Shown here piece by piece: positions 1 to 11,570 of a stretch of 64,000 nucleotides of DNA. Source of the stretch: Cheiracanthium punctorium (Eukaryota; Arthropoda; Arachnida; Araneae; Cheiracanthiidae); contig JAWZYV010012520.1 in the NCBI GenBank assembly GCA_038373885.1, positions 217,962-281,961 on the forward strand. The letters run 5' to 3'. The notes beneath the pieces are model-generated. The model saw only the letters and a list, made by a program, of their open reading frames with translations. It had not been told where the DNA came from and searched no databases. Each line of letters begins with the position of its first letter. The first letter of the stretch is position 1. The position numbers and the translations under genes are program-made.

Positions 1-47
1 GACCTACTCTCCCTAAATGTTTATCGGTATAATTTTGAGACACCCTG
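1..47. mobile_element. End of a Tc1/mariner-type element cut by the window edge
   Basis: The sequence runs into GAGACACCCTG followed by TA at 48-49. This is the usual outer end of IS630/Tc1-mariner elements with a TA target, and it resembles the end at 12260-12269. The rest of the element would lie left of the window. From 50 to 570 I see no gene or repeat. Confidence 0.35.
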
Positions 48-570
48 TACAGTGTTCTGACAGTAAATAATTAAATTATGCTATGGAAAATTCAAAAAAA
101 GAAATGAAATTGAGATACAAGGTTTTCTATTTCCTCCTACTTTGAAGTAATTGTAAACTACAATAGAAAGCCCCAGCGGTTTTGCACTTAAATGATCGAT
201 TTCTTTTAGATACATTAGACAGCATCCAAACATTTTATTCTCTAACCTATAACGTGAATCTTGATGACGTCTTAATATTCTTCAGCAAGCATGAAGCGTT
301 GAAGCTGAATTTTTCACAAATGACATTCTTCTTGGAGTTTCATGTAGATGGGTGTTTCTTGGAAAAGTGAGAATACACGTAGAATGAAAGATGATTGATT
401 TACTTTTAATGGCTTGAAAACAGGCTAAAATATTTATTTCCTAACAGAGGAATCACGCAATCGTGGGCTCAAACCAATGAAAATAAGCTGAATATCTTAA
501 TTGCTAAAGATATTACTATGAATATCTTAAACGGTTGGTTATTTTTACAGAAAATACTGTCTAATGAAGT

Positions 571-815
571 TGAATCGGTGAGTGCAGAAACCACCTCAGT
601 CACAAAAAGGAAATTTTTTTCAGGAGAAAGAAAACACTTCATAACTCCTCCGAATTTTCAAATACTTAAACTTATTTTTTTCCTCTGTTATGACATGCAT
701 TTATGTTTCTGTCATGCAAATATTACCTAATTTATGAAGTTTTCTGAAGTTTTTTTCTCTCTCCTGAAAAAAATTTCCTTTTTGTGACTGAGGTGGTTTC
801 TGCACTCACCGATTC
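571..815. repeat. Foldback (inverted-repeat) element
   Basis: A 60-base arm at 571-630 is repeated almost perfectly in reverse complement at 757-815, and weaker pairing continues inward to about 645 and 732. The stretch would fold into one long hairpin with a loop of about 90 bases. Arm identity is very high, so it is recent or under gene conversion. I cannot define a clear target duplication, so the superfamily is unknown. Confidence 0.6.
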
Positions 816-995
816 AGTTATGGGAAGTGTTGCAACGGAACATACAGTGTGCTCGCTAAAGTCCGTTGTCAAACCAATTATTTCTGAAAGACAAAAGCTA
901 TCATTATGAAAGTGTGGTCTTGGTATTTTAAAGCTGCCGTGCTCAACGCAAGTAAACCTCTGAAAACGCCACCTGGCGGCTAAATTTGGATTTAG

Positions 996-1310
996 CATTC
1001 TTATCTCAGAAACGGTACGGGAAAAAAGGTCAATTGGTCAATTACAAAGTTGTTCAGAATCGCCACTTTAGTAAAAAAAAAGACATCTTGAGCATATTAA
1101 TGTTAAACATTCGAATCGTAAAAACGTAAGCGCACTTTTGGAATATTCAACCAGACATGTGCGTTTTGTGCTTTCCATCCATAGCATTATTGCAGATATT
1201 AATCAGCATCATATGAAATTGAGAGTCTTTGAATAAAAAGTCGATGATGCTGATCAACTTTGCAAATTACTTTTTTTTCCGTATCTTATACCGTTTTTGA
1301 AATAAGAATG
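996..1310. repeat. Short element with imperfect terminal inverted repeats
   Basis: The left end CATTCTTATCTCAGAAACGG at 996 matches the reverse complement of the right end around 1290-1310 (CATTCTTATTTCAAAAACGG). Both continue into a shared ACGGGAAAAA-like stretch. There is no coding capacity inside. It is likely a non-autonomous DNA element or the two ends of a deleted one. Confidence 0.45.
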
Positions 1311-1469
1311 GTAACCTCCAATTAAACCAAAAGGTGAAGCTGTATGCGGTTTCCTTAAGTAGCGCATCGCAACTTTACTACACTTACTATACTAATTAGT
1401 ATGATGACTATAGCTCTTCCAATTCATAAATATTTGGGGTGACAACGAACTTTACCGGGCACACTGTAT

Positions 1470-1700
1470 AGTCAAATCCAGTTACTGCGAACCCAGTATA
1501 ACATGAAATCGCGGATATAACGAAAGAAAAATTTGGTTTCGCTGTTTTATTACAGTATTTCTTAACAATTCAGTTATAGCGAACAAAAACATTTCATGTA
1601 TTAAAACTCGATCTAACGGGAATCGACTGAAAGATAAAAAAACTATAGTTAAAAATAAAAATGTGTGAAGTACTGAAGCATATTTTTCAAAAAGCAAAAA
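1470..1700. repeat. Possible pogo/Tigger-like fragment
   Basis: The start AGTCAAATCCAGTTACTGCG and the following GCGGATATAACG and TTATAGCGAAC runs resemble the ends and subterminal repeats of pogo/Tigger-type elements. No matching right end is clear. From 1700 to 2300 I see only AT-rich sequence and a few short GTCACATTCGGG-like repeats (2180-2280). Confidence 0.25.
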
Positions 1701-2307
1701 TCCTTTTACGGTAAAGAAGGATTTTTGAATACAACAACTGCTACTCTAATATTTCCTTTGACAATTAAGCTCGCGATGTTCGGCGTCATGGCAACGGACA
1801 GTAGCTGCCCGTTTAAAAAAAAATTAATTAAATAAAACTACGTTCAAACGGGACTCCAAGTTTCTTCAAGTGAATCATCAAGTGAATCAATTTCAAGATC
1901 TAATGATTAAGCCACAGAATAATGACCCAAGGTTTTTTTAAGACATAAATAAGTGATAGATATTACAAAATATAAGGTAAAAATCTTTATTTAAAGCTAT
2001 TTGAACACTAATATGTTTCAAGTCACACTATTGCAAAGATCTAACTGTTATAGTTGAACAGGATATACATAGGTGTGAGGGATTCGGTACAATCGACGTT
2101 CTTGGCTCCAGACATCAGCAGGGAAGAAGGCGTAGTACAGTTACGATGTCAAAAGTAATGTTTCGTGGAAGAAAAGTCAAAGCAGAGGCAAAGAGATGAT
2201 GATGACAAGTCAAAATCGGTTGGAAAATGTCACATTTGGGTAAAAGAGTCATAGCCGGTAGAATATAAAGTCACATTCGGGAAAAAAAAGTAGTGTCTGG
2301 TGAAAAG

Positions 2308-4719
2308 TCAGTTATCAAAATATTCAGCTGTTATTTCCAGGGCCATATTATTCCAATTTCTTACTGCAGCTGCAAAAGACACATCCAGAAATTCCGTTAC
2401 GTAGGGCGCAAGAACTTGCGCATCCGAGAAAAGCTGCTTATTGGCTCCGTAGAGTTCCGGCCACCACAAGTGCTGAAAAGTTTGAATACGAAGACGGAAC
2501 CAGTACTTGGCAAATTTAGTTTCGTAGAAGGGGATTCCGTCCTTAACTTTCATTTCGTCCAAAATGATCTTCGCATATTCCATGCAGAGATGCATACGAC
2601 TGAAAGAAAGAAAGTAAAAGTCGGCAAGATTTAAAAATGTATCGAAAATCAGAATTGTCAGTTTGCGTTGTAATTATGATGCGTTTATGATCTTTTCAGA
2701 CATTAACAGAGACAAAATTTTAGGGTGAGTGCTGCTTATTTTGTAGTCAAAAATGCAAGTGTCTGTAAATTTTCCTCAAAAAGCTTCGCTTTGTGTGCAG
2801 ATGAATGGAGTTTGGTAAGTGCAGTATCGTATTGGCCAATCATATCCGACTGGACAAGACTCTGAATCTTCAAGATGTCAAAGAGAAGATCTAGTGTTCT
2901 GGGCAACAGTATTAATGCACATATAACGGTATGTACTTTTGGGAAGGTTTCTCTATTTGTAATTTGAATTTGCGTTAGATCCCCTGAATAACGCATCCAA
3001 TAAAGTAGTCCCCTCTATTAGTACAGGGTGGTTATTAATTAACGTGAGCTGTTCAGAGCCCTCTAGCTAGTAAATTATTGGACGAAACCTAACCAAATTT
3101 GATGAGCATATATAGTAGACCATGGGATTTTGATTAAAAAAAAAAGTTCCAAAATTTGACACTGGGGCAATTTTGGCGCTGCAAAAGTGTCCCAGAGGTC
3201 CCCCGATCTCAATCCTCGCGATTTTTGGCTGTGGAGATTGAGCACACACTTTCTTAAAGGTGAAACACACTTTCTTAAAGGTGTAGTTTATCAAGGACAT
3301 GTGTCCGATATCGCAACGTTAAAGTATCGAATGACGTTACACGTGAGGCAAATCAACTCTGATATGCTGTGTGCGGCAATAGAAAATGCCTTGCCTCGTA
3401 CGCAGTTCTTGGAATTTACCAATGGTTCGATAATTGAACCGAATTTGTAAGTAAAATTGATATTTGCTGTATTGTTTGTCAATTAAACATTCAGTATTTA
3501 CGCTAATACACTTTTGCAGCGCCAAAATTGCCCCAGTGGCAAATTTCGGAACCTTTTTTTTTAAATCAAAATCCCATGGTCTACTATGCATGTTCATCAA
3601 ATTTGGTTAGGTTTCGTCCATTACTTTACTCGCTAGAGGGCTCTGAACACCTCACGTTAATTAATAACCACCCTGTAGATAAACCTCCTGTAGCTTTCCC
3701 ACCACAAAATGATAAGCATCCAGTGTCTTAGTCGTAGCGTATTGCACTGTTATGCCACATGACCAGTGTTCGAATCACTCTCCAAAAGGGTTGTCTCAGC
3801 CTTTTCTTCCTCTAGTCAGTCGGTTGATAAAGTAATGACAAAATTTTACTTCACATTCTAAACACTAGAAGTCTGGCATGCTCCTGACTATCAGACCGAA
3901 GCACATGCGTGGGTTAAACTTTAAACAAACGGCGGTAATATGCGGCAGTTAAAGAAAAACGGAAGATTCACACAAATATACAAGTATAATGTGGTGAACT
4001 TAAAGAATAAGATTTTCGAAATCCTTGCGTTCTTACCTTTCCATGCGATCTCTTTCTTCATCCGAAATTATTTTTATTAAATCGTTTTCGTCATCATTTT
4101 CAACATTTTCCCCACAGCACCTGAAAGACAAAATCATTTATTAAAGTTTTCCTGCGTTTTCAAAAAAAAAAAAAATGTTGTATAAAAAGGAGAACAACTA
4201 TTATTGCTGCTGCGTCTGTTACCTTCAATTTTAATAGGATAAACTATTTTGCAGTATGCAAGATAATATGAAGTTTACTATAAAAATAGTTTAAAGGAAC
4301 TACTTTATCCAGTTTAAGGGCAAAAATATTATAAAGTAAAATATAATGTAAATCATATTTTAATTTAAAATCCGCTTCAAAAGTCGTTGTTCTTAGAGAT
4401 TACAGCTAGACAATTGATTAATACATGGATATATTAAGTTTTATTATTCCCAGGCAGGACAGCAATCTTCACAGAACGTTACTGAATGTTCTATAAATAA
4501 AAGTTCATACAGCATGTTATACTGTAACCGGTATTTAATTGCGCACAAATACAAATATGTTTACATAAATACATGAGATGTTCAAATAAATTGAATTCAA
4601 CAAAATTTATGAAATGACTCAACTATTAAACAAAACATGCATTACATTAGAATTTGTAGATGCGATTTCTACAGACATACTTACAGGAAAACTCTTTTTA
4701 GAGCTTTTAGAAACTTCAT
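2308..4719 (-). CDS. Three-exon gene for an unrecognised 136-residue protein
   Basis: Exons on the minus strand are 4719-4685, 4120-4037 and 2599-2308. Exon 1 begins with ATG in an ACAATG context and ends at donor GTAAGT. Exon 2 lies between acceptor TTGTCTTTCAG and donor GTAAGA. Exon 3 follows a pyrimidine-rich acceptor ending CTTTCAG. Codons split across both junctions are completed in frame (CT+G, AG+T), and the reading frame stays open to the TGA at 2310-2308. The protein starts MKFLKALKRVFLCC, then has an acidic stretch (residues about 17-36), then a helical, Trp- and Phe-rich region (about 40-136). I see no signal peptide I would trust, no membrane span and no domain I know. A GTAAGA at 2364-2359 could instead be a donor, making exon 3 235 bases and the gene longer. 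A possible AATAAA on the minus strand lies near 1985-1990. Intron 2 (2600-4036) contains a transposon. Confidence 0.6.
3024..3675 (+). mobile_element. IS630/Tc1-mariner-type element with 167-bp terminal inverted repeats
   Basis: The element begins CAGGGTGGTTATTAATTAAC and ends with its reverse complement, flanked by TA on both sides (3022-3023 and 3676-3677). Left arm 3024-3190 pairs with right arm 3509-3675 along their whole length with few mismatches. The 652-bp length leaves room only for the C-terminal part of a transposase, so this is an internally deleted, non-autonomous copy. It sits in an intron of the gene on the opposite strand. Confidence 0.85.
3187..3450 (+). pseudogene. C-terminal fragment of an IS630/mariner-like transposase
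   Basis: The translated stretch contains SPDLNPRDFWLW, the block around the last catalytic region of IS630/mariner-type DDE transposases, followed by VYQGHVSDIATLK and the usual tail. The N-terminal DNA-binding domain and the first two catalytic acidic residues are missing. A 20-bp tandem duplication (3244-3283) interrupts the conserved block with two copies of THFLKG. It is a dead fragment kept between the long inverted repeats of the element. Confidence 0.8.
3725..3910 (+). repeat. Possible tRNA-derived SINE
   Basis: An A-box-like TAGTCGTAGCG is followed about 40 bases later by a B-box-like GTGTTCGAATCAC, then a 130-base body. No poly(A) or clear target duplication is visible, so the call rests on the two boxes only. 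Confidence 0.35.
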
Positions 4720-6340
4720 TGTTTCTTCAGATCAAAATTGAAACTTATATAAATTCAGATGCAATCAAATCTCAAGTAAAAATATAAAATAATTCGTGAA
4801 AATAACTCAGTAACGATGCTTCAAAGTTGCAGTTTCGTTAAGAATTAAGAGAGGGCCTTGTTATAATAGTTACTTCGATAACAATAATAAACTTATCGAA
4901 CTTTTGTAATATTTCTTTTATCATTGTTGTATGTTTTGTTATTGTGTGTTTAACAATAATTTGGTTTCATGCAATAGATCAAAATCAAATATACTATATA
5001 TTGTTTACACTGTTTCTTTTTTATCTAAAACTTAACGCTATGAAGACTGACACATATACCAAGAATGTCGGGAGGAGGCAGTCTGTCCCTTTCTAGATTT
5101 TTGAGTGTAGACCAATTATGCATATCAAAAAATCTATAAATGCAGTTAAAATTAATTTATTAGAATATAATAAAATCTTAATTATCAAAATTAGATGGAA
5201 TTTTATTTTATATTGATATTAGGACTGATTACACGGAATATAATAAGTACTTTTTCAGTCATATTTATACGTTCGTTGTTGAAATAATTAAGCTTCCCAA
5301 CTCTAGAAAGTAACAACTATAGATAATAATAAAATAAAATTAAATAAAAAAAATAATCTTGCTTGACTAACAAAACTGAAAATTTATATACTAACCTAAT
5401 TTATTTTCATTCTGTACAATTTTCGTAATAATCGGTGCACTGCACTTCTCTCGAAGCACATTTGCAACAAACTGCTTTTTTTGCAATCTTCACATGCGTT
5501 TCATGAATTCACCTTTTGTAAGATATTTTTTACCTAAATTTGGTTTTCTTTTTTATAGTTTTGTCTTTTTCTGCTTATACACATTGCTTACTCAGTTTAC
5601 TTGCAACAGTTCTATTTCACGATGGCACGTATTAAATTGGGAAAATAATCTTGTTGGAATATTGCGATCACAGAGTTCTTCACATATACAGTGGAATAAA
5701 ATATCTGAAACAACCCTCTACACAATATTCGATTAAGATTATTTTGTTTTCCCAATTTCGCTGCTGTTGGCACCTCTCTGCGATCTTTTCTGTATGTTCC
5801 AACTAGGCTTGTTGACTGGTACTTTAATTTATAGTAATATATAACGAAATTTTATAGTAAAATATCAGTTGTTAGTCATATTGCTTCCTATTCTCGGGTA
5901 ATATTGAGTCAACTTAATATATTCATGAGCAACTTGGTCAGCTGTCCGCGCTTTGTCTGCAATTGTCTACGAAAAACCATTGAGCAAATATTTTGAATCT
6001 ACGTAAAGAAGTAGCGAAACTTTATCCTAAACGTGTCCGGTCTGCTTGGAATATATTGGGTGTAAGCGGATTTAGGCTTTGTCGGCAGAATTAGCTCATC
6101 CACTGTTAGATTCACTGAGATTTTACAAGCACTGTTTTTAATGAAAAGATGCCATAAACCAGACAACAGAGCAAATTTATTGGGCTTCAGTCACCCAGAT
6201 CTTTCTGTTTTGTGATGAAAACGAAGGAAATGCAAGATTTCTTTGAAACGATCCACAGACTGTGAGAAAAATTGTGCACCCCCAAACTGTCGCCCATAAA
6301 GAATTTAAAGAAATGCTCTTTCTTTTCCTATACGAACCTT
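4720..6340. other. AT-rich stretch with no recognised gene
   Basis: This holds the upstream flank of the minus-strand gene and then AT-rich DNA. The only structure I see is a short inverted pair around an AATTGGGAAAA motif (about 5634-5655 and 5730-5756). Translations of 5880-6340 are short, broken and unrecognised. Confidence 0.5.
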
Positions 6341-6440
6341 CCCAGCAAACACACACAGGTTCTCTGAACGTCTATTAGCGTTCAGAAGACGTTTTCTGAA
6401 CGTTAATAGACGTTCAGAGAACCTGCGTGTGTTTGCTGGG
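6341..6440. mobile_element. 100-bp hairpin MITE, CCCAGCAAAC type, 2-bp target duplication
   Basis: The whole element is an inverted repeat. Its first 32 bases, starting CCCAGCAAACACACACAGG, match the reverse complement of its end with one mismatch. It is flanked by TT on both sides (6339-6340 and 6441-6442). Inside are several GAACGTC/AACGTT-type repeats. It carries no coding sequence. Confidence 0.8.
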
Positions 6441-6442
6441 TT

Positions 6443-7381
6443 GCGTACATAACTAAAAAACTTCAAGTTCATCAAAAGATACAGTTCAAGTGTTTTTATT
6501 TAGACGACCAACGACGTGCAATCTCTTCTGTGCAGTCCTTTACGTCTTATCACTTGTCAGTCACCAATGGGAGAGGGGACGATAGCATTCGTTGCTGTGC
6601 AAAGGAAAAGTTCACGCTCAAAATACATTCGCTGAATGGCATTTGCTGTGTGAGAGATGACGAGAAACCAGTAATTTATCCGTCTTGTTTAAAATACCTC
6701 AGGGGCCACTCGGCCCTCCCCCGTCTTGTACGTAGAAGTTTCGATATTTACGCTTCTATGAGTCTAACAGATAAATGACAGAAGTACTGAAATATGATTA
6801 CATTACGAAATATCAGAAAGTCGCACTGCATTCAGTTAGTTATTATTGGAAATACTGAACAATAAAGAACGCGACAGGCCCCCCTGAGTCTTAATAGTAT
6901 ATCTATAAACTCTGCGTAATTCGAGTTTTTACGTATGTCAGGAATGAATGTTTTTGTTTACAATAAATTATCATAGATTCGTTTACGCATGCTTTAATCT
7001 GCTTTGGTTCTAGCCAAATGAGGGAGAAAAAATTGAAATCAGAAGATTCTGTAAGTTCAGAAAAATTAAATCATGGGAAGTTCCCATGCAACCATATCGC
7101 CTATTTTTGTAGTAGAAAATCTCTCGGCTGGTCAGCTTTGTTTCATGACAATACATTTTTTTGTATTTATAATATGTTCGTCTATAAAATGGGGAAAGCT
7201 TTCTTGGTGAATAAATACTTGGGGGCCCCCGCGTCAGGCTGACCACCTGACCAGGACACGATTCATACCCAGAACCCTTGGTTTCGAAGGCGTATAAAGG
7301 CAGCACGGGCCCACGGCGGCTGTTTCCTCATTGTTTTTAGCTTTTATAACACGCTAAAAAACCTTTAAAGACTACTGGGAA
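6443..7381. other. No recognised gene; possible reversed tRNA-like fragment at 7225-7320
   Basis: Open frames here are short and unlike known proteins. On the minus strand, 7320-7225 has a GC-rich patch with a B-box-like GGGTATGAATCGTGTCC, so it may be part of an inverted SINE, but an A-box is not convincing. Confidence 0.35.
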
Positions 7382-7640
7382 CGTCCGTGGTAGCCTAGTG
7401 GTTAAGGCATCAGATGCGTATCCGGAAAGATGCGGGATCGATTCCTGCATACCACTAAAGACCAGAGTGTACATGCGGTGTACCTCCACGTTAAATCCGT
7501 GGTTCCGAAAGTCCTCTCGGCGGTTTCAAGGAGTTTCTGAGGACGTGCCAATATTCAGAAGTCCCCACCTTTTGATCAGGGTAAAAATCCTAATTGTGAC
7601 GGGAGAAACTCCAGGAAGGACGTAATGTTGCTCTAAACGG
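7382..7640 (+). repeat. tRNA-derived SINE (second family)
   Basis: The head reads like a tRNA gene: an A-box TAGCCTAGTGG near 7391 and a B-box GGGATCGATTCC near 7434, with GTGGTAG...ATACCAC closing like an acceptor arm. A roughly 190-base body follows, with GACGGGAGAAACTCCAGG near its end. It has no poly(A) tail. The RNA would be made by polymerase III. Confidence 0.7.
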
Positions 7641-8640
7641 TACATTCACTGACGTGAGCTGTCATCTCCTGGCAAACAATTAAACACTGCAGGAAAAATA
7701 ATGCGTTTTGTGTTAGTTTTCTAAAACTAAAATCGCATGAATTGCATATTAGTCTGCAAAAATAAAAATGTACGATGTTTCAACTGATACACTGGTCTTA
7801 TATGAATTCGTTTCCAGTAGAGATAATTACGGTATCAGAGAAAATCCTTTATGACGAAATGCATTAAGCAAACTATCACTGTTTTCTCATAACTTTATAA
7901 AAGAAAGCACATGTTCCGTAATAAACCAACAAGTCTTTTAAGGTAACTACTCAACAAAAAAATTACATTTCATCTCAGTGACGTCAAAAAATAATTAGAT
8001 CGATCTCGTGGAAACCTAAAATAGTTGCGCAATGCTGTGTTATACAGTTATTTCTTGCTTTTGCCCGATTTCAGCGTACACTATAAATACAATAGAAATG
8101 TCTTTTTTTACATGTTTACGTCAAAATAATTGGGTGTGTTTTTGTTTTTCTAGACAGGCAGTTAGAGAACTGCATTGTTATCTGAAATATTCGTCTTATT
8201 ACCGGGTCTCCATGATATTTTTATTTCTTAACATCATTAAAAACGAACTTTTTGTAGGTATTTTCAAAACATCATGCACTTTATTAGCCTGTGCTTTTTT
8301 AAAAATTGTTCATTTCACATATTAATTTACGAACGAACTTTTTTAATTATTAAATGTACAAGTTACATTTAAATTGCAGTTAATATTATAGCTTAAATAA
8401 TAGTTATTTGTATATTAAATTGCATCATTATAGTTTAATTGACGTGAGTTAAATACAAATTATTTATGATTGTTATAGCTTTCTAATAGTTAATTGCTCT
8501 CATAGAATGCATTTTAGCAAAATAAAATGTAAGCGATCTTTAATTAACATCGAATAGCTCTGAACTTCAATTAACGCATGTCATATGACAGGGAGCATCT
8601 CGTATAATTTAGTTCTTTATAATCATATTTTACAATAACT
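7641..8640. other. AT-rich stretch, nothing recognised
   Basis: No repeat family, open frame of note or RNA gene could be supported here. Confidence 0.5.
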
Positions 8641-8715
8641 GCCATCGACTGCCATCCAGATAGTTTTCCTTGCCCCCTTAAAAAATTTCAATTAAATAGT
8701 CTGGTTGCAGAATTA

Positions 8716-9399
8716 CCGCCCCTACTAACAATTTTGCTCGGGCCATCATCGGCAGGATATGTGGCCGATGGCACCCCGAGCAAAGGTGCTAGTAGGGGCG
8801 TGTGCGAAATTAAACCACCCTATTTTAAAATTGTCTACAAAAGAAATTATTCTTGAGCAAGTTATGAAATTTTGTAGAGGATATCATGAAGGTATGGGAA
8901 TTTGTTTGAGCTAATAATAAAAAAAACTAGTTCAAATGTTCGTCTCCAGGGGGCGTTTATTAAAGAATTACACACTTACGACTGGTGCTTTTTTCAGATT
9001 TCACCACTTTCTGAAATATTTGGTAAGTTGTGATAATCTGAGAACTTCGCCTGATCTCAAAGACAGCATTTCACAACATTTTCGTAACATTTCCCAGAAC
9101 ACACTGCGGTTAGCTGTGGGAAATGTTCTCTTACGATTCCAGGGAGTAGCTGACAATGATAACTGTCCTGTTGGACAAGTTTTGTTGCAACAAAATTCGT
9201 AAACTATCATAAATACATGCAATGTTTGTAATTCATTAAAAACGCTCCCTGGTTGCGAACATTTGGACTAATTATTTTTATTCGTTCAAACGAAACCCCT
9301 TACCTTCATTATGTCCTACACAAAATTTCACAAATTTATCAGCAATAGTTTCGTCTGTAAAATACTTTAAAATAGGGTCTTTTGATTTTGGACGCCCAT
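8716..9399 (+). mobile_element. IS630/mariner-type element remnant, long inverted repeats, copy 1
   Basis: Long imperfect inverted repeats run from the TA at 8714-8715 to the TA at 9400-9401. The shared core ACCCTATTTTAAA lies near both ends, and an AGTTCAAATGTTCG motif lies at their inner ends (about 8935 and 9262). Between them is a transposase C-terminal remnant (about 8936-9202) with DLKDSISQHFRNISQNTLRLAV. A hairpin MITE is inserted four bases inside its left end. Confidence 0.7.
8720..8797. mobile_element. 78-bp hairpin MITE, CCCTACTA type, 2-bp target duplication GC
   Basis: Both ends fold back on each other (CCCTACTAACAATTTTGCTC against the reverse complement of the end). GC stands at 8718-8719 and 8798-8799. 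The matching copy of the host element at 11634 has the uninterrupted site TACCACGTGT with one dinucleotide at that place, which is an empty site. Confidence 0.85.
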
Positions 9400-11446
9400 T
9401 ATATTGCAGAAAACTCCGCTTAGATTTCGGCCTTGTATCTAAAATTTCGGTGTATATGGAACTTCTAGTAATCACTAAATCTTACAGGACGAAACACAGG
9501 TTTTATTGGTTCTAGAAAGAATCTGCTATACAAAATTCATAGGAATTATCAACCAGTAATTTGATCTGGAGCATTAAACTTATCAAAGATCATTTCTCAG
9601 ATACTATATTTCGCAAAAAAAAATATCCTTCCACAGCCTTAAAAACTCGGTGGAAATCCTCGAGCAAAACTGTCATCTGCTCCTCTTGTACTCCATACAA
9701 CAATGAAGATTTCACTAATAGCCTTTAAAAATTTGCTTCACAAAATAATCAAAATATTGCTTATGAATGAGCGCGCAATAGACTCTGATGGCTCTCATAG
9801 ATACTCTTTCTCAGCAAGCAAGCTTACAACTGAACTGAATGACAGCATTGCCAACAAAATATTTTCAGAATGAGCAAACTAAGAGTTCCTCTGAATAACT
9901 TCATGAATGATTCACTTAAAATCTTCTGGGAAGAATGAACTTCTTTTCATCATTCCGTGCTCCATGAGTAGCTCCTAGGATTTTCTTTATTTCAAACCAG
10001 GATGGCACGTACACTTTCATCATATAGTCTACTAGGAGTTTAAAGCATTCTGTTGGGTCGGCAGTCGACACGTACAGGCGCAGTATTTATTATCAATTTC
10101 AGGCAGAGCAACAGGAATAGCAGCAAAATTTGTCACCGCAAACGTTTCATACGTTTCCAGAAATTTTCCTTTTGTTCTAGAAAACTGGTGTGGCACAGAT
10201 GTCTTTCCGTCAATCTTATGGAAAAGGTGGCGAAGAGGTAGTTCATTAGTATGCAATAAGCATACAAACAAGTGCAAATTATGGCCAATAAAGATTTCAA
10301 GCTGTCTAACTACGCCTTTTTTCTTCCCAACGTTGACTTTCGGTGCATCTCACCCAACGGCAACAAGATCCTAAAGTGCAATCTCTTTCTGTGTAACAAA
10401 GTTGATGATGCTGCAGGTAATATCAGTACTAGAGCCTGAATGCGGAGCCACATGTCCTATGTGTACAGAACCAGGTTCTGACAACATAACAATATGCTCT
10501 TCCACAGATACAGTAGTATATAAAGAGCTTCACTTCTTACATAATAGTTGTGTCCTTTCTTCCATCGAAGTATATGGTGTACAAAGACTGCTACTTGTAT
10601 AGAATTAAGTTGTGATTGTATAGTTCATTATAATTTTTAATAAGGGGAATTACTTCTTGGTGACTTACCACAGGCAAGGAAGCTTTCTTCCAAATTCTTT
10701 CAACGTCCAAAGAAATAATTTTGATGATCTCTTTTACTAAAGTATTCTTTATGTTGCCCTTATTCCACAGTATATCATCATAATGTGATTAAGAAATGTT
10801 TCATTAAATCAGAATACGTTGGTGGTAACACTGTCTCTTTCAATAGTACTGGGATTCCGAAAACACTACAAAATGTTCACTTCTAGTTGTGGTCAAATTT
10901 AAATTCAAAACTCCGCATTATTTTTTTGTCAAATGAAAATCAAAATTAATAAAACGTATTGCTTCAATCTTACAAAAGAGAAACAAGTGGTTGAAACAAA
11001 GGCAATCTCAAAAACGAATCATTCCACACAATAAAAGTGACGTTCCTTATTAGGTTACGATATAATAGTTAGATTAGAACACGCGGTGCCATCTAGTAGA
11101 TTTTAGAGTATAATTTGCTTTTATATGTACAAAAAGCTATTTCTGGATCGGATATCTGGCAGTAACGTTTCAATAAATCAATTTATTAATGAGAAAGTAA
11201 TTAGTTAATATTATTTTATAAATTAATGAATTATTCAGTAAAATATTGAATTTAAAAAAATATATTTACATAAAAATCATTAAAAACTTGATAAAAAGTC
11301 AATATAAACATTCACTTGAGCTGTGGAACGTCAAGATGTCAACATTTTAAGCTGAAATTTGGAGACAATTGGTTTCAGCTAGTTTGGCACCATATAATGA
11401 CTCGGGCAATGTGAATTTCGAAAAAAAAATTTTTCGATCCACCCTA
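9400..11446 (-). pseudogene. Degraded hAT-like transposon and transposase
   Basis: On the minus strand the element starts at 11446 with TAGGGTGGATCGAAAAATTT, nearly the same end as the element at 25990. The decayed transposase follows in the same order as in that element: VEEHIVMLSEPGSVHIGHVAP (10520-10430 region), then VVRQLE, then HLFVCLLHTNELPLRHLFHKIDG (10277 onward), then VYVPSWFEIKK near 10020, then NILLAML. Several stops and frameshifts make it non-functional. The far end is not defined. A nested IS630-type element and a duplication lie in its 3' part. Confidence 0.7.
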
Positions 11447-11570
11447 GTATAGATCGTGTTGTTTTGAATGGTATGAAAAATCAGCGACGAGCCCACTTTA
11501 CCGGAAGCAGTTAAATCCCAAGAGACATGCTGTTTTCGATCCTATCAGCAGGGCAGATGGAGTCCGACTG

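Larger units (their letters stand above)
8650..9844 (-). repeat. Copy 1 of a duplicated 1.2-kb segment (3' part of a hAT-like element plus an IS630-type insertion)
   Basis: It aligns in the same orientation with 11571-12711. Homology covers both flanks of the nested IS630-type element, so that insertion came before the duplication. Read on the minus strand, the part beyond 9400 carries broken pieces of a hAT-like transposase C-terminus, including an NILLAML block. Confidence 0.75.

Noticed and set aside
2736..2996. An 86-codon minus-strand frame within intron 2 of the small gene, with an acceptor-like end in compatible phase.
   Set aside because: There is no usable donor before its stop, and exons 2 and 3 join in phase without it. 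It may be a leftover of a transposon.
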